From assembly GCA_963676725.1 (NCBI GenBank), contig OY781463.1, forward strand, positions 62,001 to 126,000: a stretch of DNA of 64,000 nucleotides, given 5' to 3'. The notes under the pieces are model-generated. The model saw nothing but the letters and a program-made list of their open reading frames with translations. It was not told the origin of the DNA and did no database searches. Positions 27,646 to 36,485 of the stretch are shown in pieces (position 1 is the stretch's first letter; the number at the start of each line of letters is the position of its first letter). The translations under genes and the position numbers were made by a program. The stretch is from G963662905 sp963676725. GTDB taxonomy: Bacteria > Bacteroidota > Bacteroidia > Bacteroidales > WRLA01.

Positions 27646-30484
27646 AAGCGTGAAATCAATCACATTAAAATATAAAGAGGGTGTTCTATTCACCCTCTTT
27701 TTTTTATTTTGGGGAGCTTCTCTTTTTGCGCAATTCTATTCTACCGGTCAGGAGCCTTTTTCAATTCGCTGGAAGCAAATTAAAACAAAGAATATCCGTG
27801 TCGTTTTCCCTGAAACGAATCAAAGTCAGGCATTGAAATATGCTGCCTTACTGAACAATAATATCAAAGCTTCTTCTTTTGGCTTGAATTCCCCTAAATC
27901 CGCTATCACCGTTTGGATGCACGATCATTCTGTTTTTGCAAATGGTATGGTGGCCTGGGCGCCTGCCCGCATGGAAATCTATACAGTGCCACCACAGGAT
28001 TCCTATGCACAGCAATGGTTGCCGCAATTGGCTGCGCATGAGTATCGTCATGTTGTGCAGCTCCACGCCTTGGATCTTGGTTTTACCCATAGCATGAACT
28101 ATGTGTTTGGCCAACAGGCTACCGGAGCTGTTCTCGGACTTTTTATTCCCATGTGGTTTATGGAAGGCGATGCCGTGGCTAATGAAACGGCTCTTACAAA
28201 AGCAGGCAGGGGACGTCAGCCTTCTTTTGAGAAGTATTTGCGCACCCAACTCCTTAATTTCGGTTCTTATTCCTATGCAAAAGCAGTTTTTGGTTCTTAT
28301 AAGGATTTTGTTCCCAATAGATATCAGCTGGGCTATTATCTTGTCGAAAGTGGATATCTAAACCAAGGAGCTGATTTCTGGGAAAATGTTGTAGAAAATG
28401 TTGCCCGAAAGCCTTGGCAAATCACTCCTTTCTCTCATGGAATAAAGAATGGAAGCGGGAAAAATAAATGGAATTGGTATGAGGAAAGTATAAAACAGCT
28501 TCAAAGCAACTGGCAGCAAAAGCTGATAAAGCAGCATTTTACCATCGGCAAGCAAAAGAATGTTTTAGCAAAACGCTATCTCGATGTTCAATATCCCGTT
28601 TTGCTCGATAATGGGGAAATCCTTGCTGTAATTAGTGGTTTGGATCGCACCGATTATTTTGCGCGCATTGATCAGGAGGGAAAGGTGAGCAAAATCATCG
28701 AAATGGGATATTATTTGCCTGAGAAAGTGCAGGTTTTGCCTAAAGGGATCAGCTGGGCAGCATATCGCCCTGATTTGCGATGGGCAAATAAAGATTATTC
28801 TGTAATTCAGTCTTATGATTTGGAGGGGAACAGCAGGCAAAAGCGCACAAAAAAGGGACGTTATTTTAGTCCGGCACTATCCTCAAAAAAGAACCAATGG
28901 GCTTGCATTCTTGTTGATTCACTGAATCAAAGCCATTTATTATTGATCAAAGACAATGAACAAAGTCAGGTGAAGACGCCCACTGATCTACAGCTTTCAC
29001 AGCCTTGCTGGTCAGAGGATGAGTCCGCCATTTTTGTTTTGGCAATCGGAACAGCAGGTGAAGCCATTCTGGCCTATCAGGTTTCTGAAAACAAATGGGA
29101 TACAATTATTCCTTTTGGTCGCACTGATTTGAATCATCCCTATGCTGCCGGAGAGTATTTGTTTTTTACCGCTTCATTTACAGGTGTCGATAATATTTTT
29201 TGCTATAAATTATCGGATAACGCTGTATATCAATTAACTTCAGTGCCTTTTGCTGCAGATTATGCCACGCTTTCCAATGAAAAATTGGTCTATTCTAATT
29301 ATACAGCAGAAGGGTTCAGGCCAGCAATCCTCGATTTGGATGAGGCTTTATGGAGACCTCTCGATAAGGTTTCTTTAACTCAATTCCGAAGGGCTGATTC
29401 ATTATCCGCCCAGCGTCCCCTTAAATTTCAAAATGATACGGTGCTTCATGAGTCATATGAGATAAAAAATTATTCCAAAATGGGCCATCTCTTTGATTTT
29501 CACAGCTGGGGACCAATCAGTGTGGATGCCGGAACCTATGAAGTGAGTCCGGGTTTTTCTGTGGTTTCCCAGAATCTTTTAAGCACTTCCTTCTTTTCTG
29601 CCGGATATGAGTATGATATTAATGAGACCTATGGCAAATGGTTTGTGGATTATACCTATAAGGGCTTTTATCCCGAGTTGAGTTTCAGGGCAGAATATGG
29701 GCAAAGAGAGCGCAATGTGCTTACTGATAATGGAATATTTAAATACAAATGGAATGAATGGAACCTAAAAGCCGGTATTGCACAGCCTTTGAGGTTGAGT
29801 GGTGGGAATTATGCCCGTTTATTGCAGCCCGAACTGCATTATACTTATTCCCGTTTTACGGATGCTGGGGATACTGAAATCCAATATGGGCTCAGGGAAT
29901 ATCATATTATTGATTATCGTTTGTATTTCAGTAATATACAGCGATCAGTTGCTTTGGATATCTATCCCCGATTTGGTCAGGTACTCGATTTGAATATACG
30001 CACGCTTCCTTTTGAATCGCCTGATGGAACGATGCTGTCTGCCGAATCGGTGCTTTATTTTCCTGGTTTATGGCGACATCATGGATTGAGCATTTATTCG
30101 GGGGTACAAAAACGCATAAAAAATGGCGTTATTTTTTCATCAATTGTGAATTATCCAAGAGGATATAGTGGGCAAATCAATGAAGAATTGCTGTCCCTTC
30201 AGGCAATATACCGCTTTCCTATTGCTTATCCCGATTGGGATATTCGTGGGCTTCTCTATTTAAAGCGAATTAAAGCAGGTCTGTTTGCCGATTGGGCACA
30301 AGGCTGGAATGGGGCAGAAGGAATCCAGACCTATCAATCGATTGGGGCGGAACTAAAAACAGATTTTCATTTTCTGGAATTAATTACCCCAATCGAAGCT
30401 GGGGCGCGCATGATTTATATTCCCGAAGCTCAGGATTGGCGCTATGAGTTTTCTTTAAGCTTCGATTTTGTATCGCTTTATTAG
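27635..30484 (+). CDS. Predicted gluzincin-type metalloprotease with TolB-like propeller and C-terminal barrel-like region
   Basis: 949 aa from the ATG (a GTG at 27650 is a possible later start). Signal peptide ends ...WGASLFA. Residues ~55-200 contain LAAHEYRHVVQ with the HExxH zinc motif at 135-139 and, 38 residues on, MWFMEGDAVA whose Glu177 fits the third ligand of peptidase-MA-like gluzincins. Residues ~300-600 resemble a PD40/TolB-type beta-propeller (DGE-, SxDG-like blades). Residues ~640-949 have alternating amphipathic strands and end in SLSFDFVSLY, as in outer-membrane beta-barrels. Role inferred: outer-membrane or periplasm-facing protease. It overlaps the 83-aa gene by 11 nt; the terminator at 27674-27705 lies inside its signal-peptide codons. 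Confidence 0.7.
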   Translation: MKNKSVKSITLKYKEGVLFTLFFLFWGASLFAQFYSTGQEPFSIRWKQIKTKNIRVVFPETNQSQALKYAALLNNNIKASSFGLNSPKSAITVWMHDHSVFANGMVAWAPARMEIYTVPPQDSYAQQWLPQLAAHEYRHVVQLHALDLGFTHSMNYVFGQQATGAVLGLFIPMWFMEGDAVANETALTKAGRGRQPSFEKYLRTQLLNFGSYSYAKAVFGSYKDFVPNRYQLGYYLVESGYLNQGADFWENVVENVARKPWQITPFSHGIKNGSGKNKWNWYEESIKQLQSNWQQKLIKQHFTIGKQKNVLAKRYLDVQYPVLLDNGEILAVISGLDRTDYFARIDQEGKVSKIIEMGYYLPEKVQVLPKGISWAAYRPDLRWANKDYSVIQSYDLEGNSRQKRTKKGRYFSPALSSKKNQWACILVDSLNQSHLLLIKDNEQSQVKTPTDLQLSQPCWSEDESAIFVLAIGTAGEAILAYQVSENKWDTIIPFGRTDLNHPYAAGEYLFFTASFTGVDNIFCYKLSDNAVYQLTSVPFAADYATLSNEKLVYSNYTAEGFRPAILDLDEALWRPLDKVSLTQFRRADSLSAQRPLKFQNDTVLHESYEIKNYSKMGHLFDFHSWGPISVDAGTYEVSPGFSVVSQNLLSTSFFSAGYEYDINETYGKWFVDYTYKGFYPELSFRAEYGQRERNVLTDNGIFKYKWNEWNLKAGIAQPLRLSGGNYARLLQPELHYTYSRFTDAGDTEIQYGLREYHIIDYRLYFSNIQRSVALDIYPRFGQVLDLNIRTLPFESPDGTMLSAESVLYFPGLWRHHGLSIYSGVQKRIKNGVIFSSIVNYPRGYSGQINEELLSLQAIYRFPIAYPDWDIRGLLYLKRIKAGLFADWAQGWNGAEGIQTYQSIGAELKTDFHFLELITPIEAGARMIYIPEAQDWRYEFSLSFDFVSLY
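27674..27705 (+). terminator. Strong intrinsic terminator inside the signal-peptide codons of the next gene
   Basis: AAAGAGGGTG / CACCCTCTTT, 10-bp perfect stem, 7-nt loop, then T run. It lies 28 nt after the stop of the 83-aa gene and about 40 nt into the 949-aa frame. Confidence 0.75.
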
Positions 30485-30515
30485 TGCTTTGAACAGTTAT
30501 TGCTATGTTAGATGG

Positions 30516-30741
30516 GGCACTTCGACTCCGCTCAGTGACCCAATCAACGGCAAAATTCGATGGGAGCAACAAAGGACGCTTCGAGAACCTCAGCGACCCA
30601 GTTATTGCTGAGCACAATGGGTGGCTGAGGCCCTCGAAGCCATTGATTGGTAATGGGCGCTTCGAGAACCTTACTTCGAGTTCCTTAGCACATTTCGACA
30701 AGCTCAATGCATCGCACCGCAGCGACCGGTTATTGCTGAGT
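30516..30741. repeat. Dispersed inverted-repeat element, copy B
   Basis: Shares with 18618-18922 the blocks GGGTGGCTGAGGCCCTCGAAGC, GCTTCGAGAACCTCAGCGACC, TTCGACAAGCTCAATGCATCG and GCAGCGACCGGTTATTGCTGAG. An extra palindromic motif CACTTCGACTCCGCTCAGTG opens it. Short open frames across it reflect only the repeat. Confidence 0.75.
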
Positions 30742-30812
30742 AAGAAATATCAGCCAATCGGAAAATATACGTGCAATATTGAAAGGGAATTCTAAATTCC
30801 CCATATTTTCTT

Positions 30813-30820
30813 TATTTTTG
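30813..30820 (+). promoter_or_regulatory. Predicted -7 promoter box for the holin-like gene
   Basis: TATTTTTG matches TAnnTTTG exactly and ends 16 nt before the ATG. No good -33 element. Confidence 0.35.
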
Positions 30821-30836
30821 AATAAAATTCAATCCG

Positions 30837-31187
30837 ATGAACTATTTACTAAGAATCCTTGCTCTTTCTGTTGCTGTCATGTTGATTTCATGGCTTCTGC
30901 CGGGAGTGTATATTTATGATTATGGTGATGCCATTATTGTTGCCTTCCTGCTCGGGATACTGAATACCTTTCTTAAGCCAATATTGGTTGTTCTAACAAT
31001 TCCGATCACAATCATTACTTTTGGTCTGTTCCTTTTGGTTATCAATGCTTTAATGGTTTCCCTTGTCAGCCGATGGGTGAGCGGCTTTTATGTGGATGGT
31101 TTTGGATATGCTATTCTTTTTAGTATTCTTTATTCATTTGTGTCCTATTTGTTGAAGCCTCAGGACTCAGTTAAGCTGAAGAATTAG
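30837..31187 (+). CDS. Phage-holin-family (superfamily IV type) membrane protein
   Basis: 116 aa with four hydrophobic segments (LALSVAVMLISWLLPGVYI, ..AIIVAFLLGILNTFL.., ILVVLTIPITIITFGLFLLVINAL, YAILFSILYSFVSYLL). The pattern LLPGVYIYDYGDAIIVAFLLGILN...KPIL..LTIPITIITFGLF matches the widespread Phage_holin_4_2 (DUF360) family. Although named after holins, chromosomal members are mostly house genes of unknown function and no phage genes are nearby. Inner-membrane location expected. Confidence 0.85.
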   Translation: MNYLLRILALSVAVMLISWLLPGVYIYDYGDAIIVAFLLGILNTFLKPILVVLTIPITIITFGLFLLVINALMVSLVSRWVSGFYVDGFGYAILFSILYSFVSYLLKPQDSVKLKN

Positions 31188-31240
31188 TCAATTGAAACCC
31201 CTTGATAAAGAGGGAAATTATTCATTTTAAATTTGGAGTA

Positions 31241-31699
31241 ATGAAAGTAAAATATAATTATGATAAAGAGGTTATTCGTCAGATTATGACGGATTGCCAG
31301 GTGTGTTCAATGAGTATGGTCGATGAATCAGGGGACCCATATGTTGTACCCATGAATTTTGGTTTTGATGAAGAATATATCTACCTGCATTCCGGTGCAG
31401 AAGGACAGAAGATGAAATTTCTAAAGAAAAACCCCAAGGTATGCATTAATTTTAGCACGGGGCACGAACTCCGCTGGCAGCATGAACGTGTTGCTTGCAG
31501 TTATGGCATGAAGTATAAAAGTATCCTTGTCTTCGGTGAAGTAAAAATAATTGAAGAGAAAGAAGATAAAATTACTGTGCTCAACCATGTTATGAAGCAA
31601 TATACCGATAGGGAATTTAAATATAGTGATCCTGCCGTGCGCGAAGTTGTGGCCATGAAAGTGAAAATCGATAAGCTGATTTGCCGCATTTATGAGTGA
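31241..31699 (+). CDS. Pyridoxamine 5'-phosphate oxidase-family (NimA-like) flavin-binding protein
   Basis: 152 aa. The start MKVKYNYDKEV is chosen because TTGGAGTA lies just before it; upstream codons add no domain. The sequence (CQVCSMSMVDESGDPYVVPMNFGF, YLHSGAEGQKMKFLKKNPKVCINF, SILVFGEVKIIE) follows the split-barrel PPOX/NimA pattern that binds FMN or haem. Members reduce nitro compounds or act on small-molecule substrates; the substrate here is unknown. Its end overlaps the next gene by 8 nt. Confidence 0.82.
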   Translation: MKVKYNYDKEVIRQIMTDCQVCSMSMVDESGDPYVVPMNFGFDEEYIYLHSGAEGQKMKFLKKNPKVCINFSTGHELRWQHERVACSYGMKYKSILVFGEVKIIEEKEDKITVLNHVMKQYTDREFKYSDPAVREVVAMKVKIDKLICRIYE

Positions 31700-32483
31700 T
31701 GGTGGTCTTCTGTTTACGGATGATCTTGGGAGGCAAATTCGGCTTCCAAAAAAACCAAAAAGAATTATAAGTCTTTGCCCGTCAATAACATATAGCCTAA
31801 TTGCGCTAGGGTGTAAGGAGCAGTTGGTTGGCAAAACCCGCTATTGCATTCACCCTCAAAACGAAACACTGCTTGTTCCGAATATTGGCGGGGTTCATCA
31901 GATAGATATTCCATTAATTCAAGAGCTTTCCCCGGATCTTATTATTGCAGACAAGCAGGAAAATCGTAAAAAAGAGGTAATGCAATTGGCGGAAAAATAC
32001 CCTGTTTATGTATGTGATGTTTATCATTTTCAACAAAATTCACTTCATTTAGAGCAACTTGGAGCTCTTTGTGGGATCGAAAAACATAGAGTGCAAGCGA
32101 TTACTTCAGAATTTACGGAGATCAAAGTACAGGAAATAAAGCCGAAGGTTTTGTATCTGATCTGGAAGGATCCGTGGATGAGTGTTTCGGCAAGTACTTA
32201 TACGGGTTCAATGCTGGAATATTTTGGTTTTGAGAATGTGATCAGAAATGAAACCGCATATCCACAAGCGCATCCGAAAGATTTTTTAAATGCTGAACTG
32301 ATTCTACTTTCATCAGAACCCTATGCTTTTACGGAGAAACATCAGCAAATGCTTGCACACCAATATCCTGAAAAGAAGATTATATTGGTAGATGGCGAAA
32401 TGTTTAGCTGGTATGGTGCCTGGTTTCAAAAGAGCATCAATTATAAAATGCAGCTCCTGACTTCGACACACATCACTTTATAA
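31692..32483 (+). CDS. Helical-backbone metal/cobalamin-binding protein (TroA/BtuF-like) without signal peptide
   Basis: 263 aa. The N-terminus DDLGRQIRLPKKPKRIISLCPSITYSLIALGCKEQLVGKT and the later ELSPDLIIADKQENRKKE are typical of ABC-type substrate-binding proteins of the BtuF/FhuD class (helical backbone metal receptor). The C-terminal lobe has LYLIWKDPWMSVSASTYTGSMLEYFG. Most such proteins are periplasmic or lipid-anchored, but here there is neither signal peptide nor lipobox, and the start overlaps the preceding gene, so the protein seems cytoplasmic. No ABC permease or ATPase is adjacent. The ligand is unknown, possibly a corrinoid or metal chelate. Confidence 0.78.
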   Translation: MSDGGLLFTDDLGRQIRLPKKPKRIISLCPSITYSLIALGCKEQLVGKTRYCIHPQNETLLVPNIGGVHQIDIPLIQELSPDLIIADKQENRKKEVMQLAEKYPVYVCDVYHFQQNSLHLEQLGALCGIEKHRVQAITSEFTEIKVQEIKPKVLYLIWKDPWMSVSASTYTGSMLEYFGFENVIRNETAYPQAHPKDFLNAELILLSSEPYAFTEKHQQMLAHQYPEKKIILVDGEMFSWYGAWFQKSINYKMQLLTSTHITL

Positions 32484-34304
32484 TTATTTAATCACCTATA
32501 AATTTCATATTGTTTTTAGGGTGACGCATTATTGATTTCAGGAGAACGTCATCATAGGGATTGGTTTTTAATTTCCCCATTGTATGCTGTGATTGAATTT
32601 GCGTAAGTGCCATTATAAATCAAACCATAAAACCCCGAAGGGGTGAAATGATTATACAAAAACATAATCTACTGGTTATCAGAATCCTGAAGGGGTGATA
32701 TGATTATCATAAAAACGCCTGTTGGTTCTGCAATCACGCAAAACTATTGATTCTTCAAACTATAATGCCACCCATTCTGGGTTTGTATGTGCGTTGCAAA
32801 CATAATTTTTATAATAATGTCATCCTTTCAGGATTTGGTATATGTTGGTATTCCAAGCACGCAAAAGCAATGATTATTAAATTATTATATCACATTTCCT
32901 GTATAGAAGCCTTGAAAATATAATTCCTACCCAATCCCGGCGGGATTGAATGTTTATAGAACAATGGCTATCCTACAACCTACGACCCCGGATGGGGTCG
33001 AATAAAAATATTTGATTGATTTTTAAGGTTATATCCATTTTTTGTTTTGAACCTTTATTTTATGGCACGGATATTCAAACCATAATGCCACCCATTCTGG
33101 GTTTGATTGTGCGTTGCAAACATAATTTCTATAATAATGTCATCCTTTCAGGATTTGGTATATTTTGGTATTCCAAGCACCCAAAAGCATTGATTAATAA
33201 ATTATTATATCACATTTCCTGTATAGGAGCCTTGAAAATATAATTTCTTGCCAATCCCAGCGGGATTGAATGTTTATAGAACAATGGCTATCGTACAACC
33301 TACGACCCTGGCGGGGTCGAATGTGGCTAATTAATTGATTTATATGTTTTGGTTTTAGTTTTTAGGATATTTATAAAGGCACGGATTACAAATCCGCGCC
33401 AACGGATGCGAAAAAGATTGCTAACCTAAGTTTGCCCAACCTTATTTATTCTGTGTTAAACCGATGTTTTTATTTGGTTCGGGCCAATCCCGGCGGGATT
33501 GAATGTTTATAGAAGAATGGCTATCGTACAATTTGCGACCCCGGCGGGGTCGAATAATTGCATTTAATTGATTTTCAATGTAATATCTATTTTTATTTGG
33601 TTTGGGGGCTCATCTTTTATTGGCAGGGATCTTCAAACTATAATGCCACCCATTTTGGGTTTGTATGTGCGTTTCCCTTCTGTTTTCTATAATAATGCCA
33701 CCCATTCTGGGTTTGTATGTGCGTTGCAAACATAATTTCTATAATAATGTCATCCTTTCATGATTTGGTATATGTTGGTATTCCAAGCACCCAAAAGCAA
33801 TGATTATTAAATTATTATATCACATTTCCTGTATAGAAGCCTTGAAAATATAATTCCTTGCCAATCCCAGCGGGATTGAATGTTTATAGAACAATGGCTA
33901 TCGTACAACCTACGACCCCGGATGGGGTCGAATAATTGCATTTAATTGATTTTCAATGTAATATCTATTTTTAATTGGTTTTGGGGCTCATCTTTTAAAG
34001 GCAGGGATCTTCAAACCATAATGCCACCCATTCTGGGTTTGATCGTGCGTTGCAAACATAATTTCTATAATAATGTCATCCTTTCAGGATTTGGTATATG
34101 TTGGTATTCCAAGCACGCAAAAGCAATGATTATTAAATTATTATATCACATTTCCTGGATAGAAGCCTTGAAAATATAATTTCTTGCCAATCCCGGCGGG
34201 ATTGTATGTTTATAGAACAATGGCTATCGTACAACCTACGACCCCGGATGGGGTCGAATGTGGCTAATTAATTGATTTATATGTTTTGGTTTTAGTTTTT
34301 AGGA

Positions 34305-34616
34305 TACTAGTGATGCGTTGAAACTCTCGTCAGAAAATGTGTGTATTGTTCTTCGACATTTCTACGGATTTGAGTTAATATAGCCATATGACATTTCTCT
34401 ATTTCCTTAATTTATTCGTATAACATCATTTATCAAGTACTTGTCTATTAAGTAGTTGTAGCTAGTAGACTAAAATATGTCTCTTGACTTCATGATTTTA
34501 GGCTTTGAACGCACAAAACTACGATTCATTTCAAATCCCAAAATTCAAAAACACTTGTAATCTATTGATTTAATGAAATATAGAGTCAAATTAAAAATAT
34601 TAACGCATCACTAGTA
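34305..34616. mobile_element. MITE-like element, 312 bp, with 15-bp terminal inverted repeats and target duplication
   Basis: Ends TACTAGTGATGCGTT ... AACGCATCACTAGTA are perfect 15-bp inverted repeats. TTTTTAGGA lies directly before (34296-34304) and after (34617-34625), a 9-bp target-site duplication (10 bp if the ambiguous T is counted). The uninterrupted site GTTTTTAGGATATTTATAAAGG exists in sister repeat copies near 33360 and 35763. The interior is AT-rich with no open frame for a transposase, so it is non-autonomous; the source element is not in the window. Confidence 0.88.
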
Positions 34617-35229
34617 TTTTTAGGATATTTATAAAGGCACGGATTACAAATCCGCGCCAACGGATGCGAAAAAGATTGCTAACCTAAGTTTGCCCAACCT
34701 TATTTATTCTGTGTTAAACCGATATTTTTATTTGGTTCGGGCCAATCCCAGCGGGATTGAATGTTTATAGAATAATTGCTATCGTACAATTTACGACCCC
34801 GGATGGGGTCGAATAATGGTATTTAATTGATTTTCAATGTAATATCTATTTTTATTTGGTTTGGGGGCTCATCTTTTATTGGCAGGGATCTTCAAACTAT
34901 AATGCCACCCATTCTGGGTTTGATCGTGCGTTGCAAACATAATTTCTATAATAATGTCATCCTTTCAGGATTTGGTATATTTTGGTATTCCAAGCACCCA
35001 AAAGCAATGATTATTAAATTATTATATCACATTTCCTGGATAGAAGCCTTAAAAATATAATTTCTTCCCAATCCCGGCGGGATTGAATGTTTATAGAAGA
35101 ATGGCTATCGTACAATTTGCGACCCCGGCGGGGTCGAATAATGGCATTTAATTGATTTTCAATGTAATATCTATTTTTATTTGGTTTGGGGGCTCATCTT
35201 TTATTGGCAGGGATCTTCAAACTATAATG

Positions 35230-35541
35230 CCACCCATTTTGGGTTTGTATGTGCGTTTCCCTTCTGTTTTCTATAATAATGCTACCCATTCTGGGTTTGT
35301 ATGTGCGTTTCCCTTCTGCGTTCTATAATAATGCCACCCATTCTGGGTTTGTATGTGCGTTTCCCTTCTGTTTTCTATAATAATGCCACCCATTCTGGGT
35401 TTGTATGTGCGTTTCCCTTCTGCGTTCTATAATAATGTCACCCATTCTGGGTTTGATTGTGCGTTTCCCTTCTGTTTTCTATAATAATGTCACCCATTCT
35501 GGGTTTGTATGTGCGTTTCAAACATAATTTCTATAATAATG
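35230..35541. repeat. Tandem array of 52-bp units in an alternating 104-bp pattern
   Basis: Units begin at 35230, 35282, 35334, 35386, 35438 and 35490, exactly 52 bp apart, each with ACCCATTCTGGGT (or TTT loop) and GTGCGTTTCCCTTCTG. The spacer alternates between TGTTTTCT and TGCGTTCT, so the array grew in 104-bp steps. The sixth unit diverges after GTGCGTTTC. Confidence 0.9.
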
Positions 35542-36485
35542 TCATCCTTTCAGGATTTGGTATGTGTTGGTATTCCAAGCATGCAAAAGCAATGATTATT
35601 AAATTATTATATCACATTTCCTGTATAGAAGCCTTAAAAATATAATTCCTTGCCAATCCCGGCGGGATTGTATGTTTATAGAACAATGGCTATCGTACAA
35701 CCTACGACCCCGGATGGGGTCGAATGTGGCTAATTAATTGATTTATATGTTTTTGGTTTTAGTTTTTAGGATATTTATAAAGGCACGGATTGCAAATCCG
35801 CGCCAACGGATGCGAAAAAGATTGCTAACCTAAGTTTGCCCAACCTTATTTATTCTGTGTTAAACCGATGTTTTTATTTGGTTCGGGCCAATCCCAGCGG
35901 GATTGAATGTTTATAGAACAATGGCTATCGTACAATTTGCGACCCCGGCGGGGTCTAATAATTGCATTTAATTGATTTTCAATGTAATATCTATTTTTAT
36001 TTGGTTTGGGGGCTCATCTTTTATTGGCAGGGATCTTCAAACTATAATGCCACCCATTCTGGGTTTGTATGTGCGTTGCAAACATAATTTCTATAATAAT
36101 GTCATCCTTTCAGGATTTGGTATATGTTGGTATTCCAAGCACGCAAAAGCAATGATTATTAAATTATTATATCACATTTCCTGGATAGAAGCCTTGAAAA
36201 TATAATTTCTTGCCAATCCCGGCGGGATTGTATGTTTATAGAACAATGGCTATCGTACAACCTACGACCCCGGATGGGGTCGAATAAGCGTATATATTTG
36301 ATATTTAATGGTATATCTATTTAGTTGGTTCTGTTTTTTTTCTTTTTTGAAGGCACGGATTACAAATCCGCGCCAACGGGTGGTATATCTATTTAATTGG
36401 TTCTGGGTTTTTTCCCTTTTTGAAGGTACGGATTACAAATCCGCGCCAAGGGGTGAAGCGTTCCACTGACTTTATAAGCCGGTTT

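Larger units (their letters stand above)
30485..30836. other. Intergenic region with dispersed repeat and promoter
   Basis: 352 bp without a gene. Positions 30516-30741 are copy B of the dispersed inverted-repeat element. A TAnnTTTG box (30813-30820) precedes the holin-like gene. Confidence 0.6.
33364..36300. repeat. Segmental duplication within the repeat island
   Basis: A block starting AGGATATTTATAAAGGCACGG, followed by an AACCTAAGTTTGCCCAACC segment and the palindrome series, begins at about 33364, 34622 and 35765. The second copy is longer because of the 52-bp array. The first ends at the MITE-like insertion. The third is partial. Sequence between copies is nearly identical, which suggests recent unequal exchange. 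Confidence 0.8.
32630..36445. repeat. Array of triloop palindromes, many spaced 51-52 bp
   Basis: Five recurrent palindromes, each a 5-10-bp stem with a 3-4-nt loop: ACCCA-TTC-TGGGT (about 13 copies), ATCCT-TTC-AGGAT (7), AATCCC-GGC-GGGATT (10), CGACCCC-GG(C/AT)-GGGGTCG (10), and GGCaCGGATT-ACA-AATCCGcGCC (5). Two more (ACCCC-GAA-GGGGT and ATCCT-GAA-GGGGT) open the array, 52 bp apart. The distance from the first type to the second is 52 bp and from the third to the fourth 51 bp. Loops vary (GGC/AGC; TTC/TTT; ACA/GCA) while stems hold. Copies counted by eye. Confidence 0.85.

Noticed and set aside
30505..30795. 96-aa plus-strand open frame
   Set aside because: Lies wholly within dispersed repeat copy B and has no recognisable protein features.
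30837..31187. Prophage indicated by the holin-family protein
   Set aside because: No other phage genes nearby; this family is common as a chromosomal gene.
33016..36205. Repeated open frames of 62-77 aa (e.g. starting MIFNVISIF and ending WIEALKI)
   Set aside because: They follow the palindrome repeats exactly, have no start signals and vary only as the repeats vary; no independent coding signature.
32630..36445. CRISPR array
   Set aside because: Spacing is regular in places, but the intervals between palindromes are themselves repeated rather than unique spacers, and no cas genes are present.
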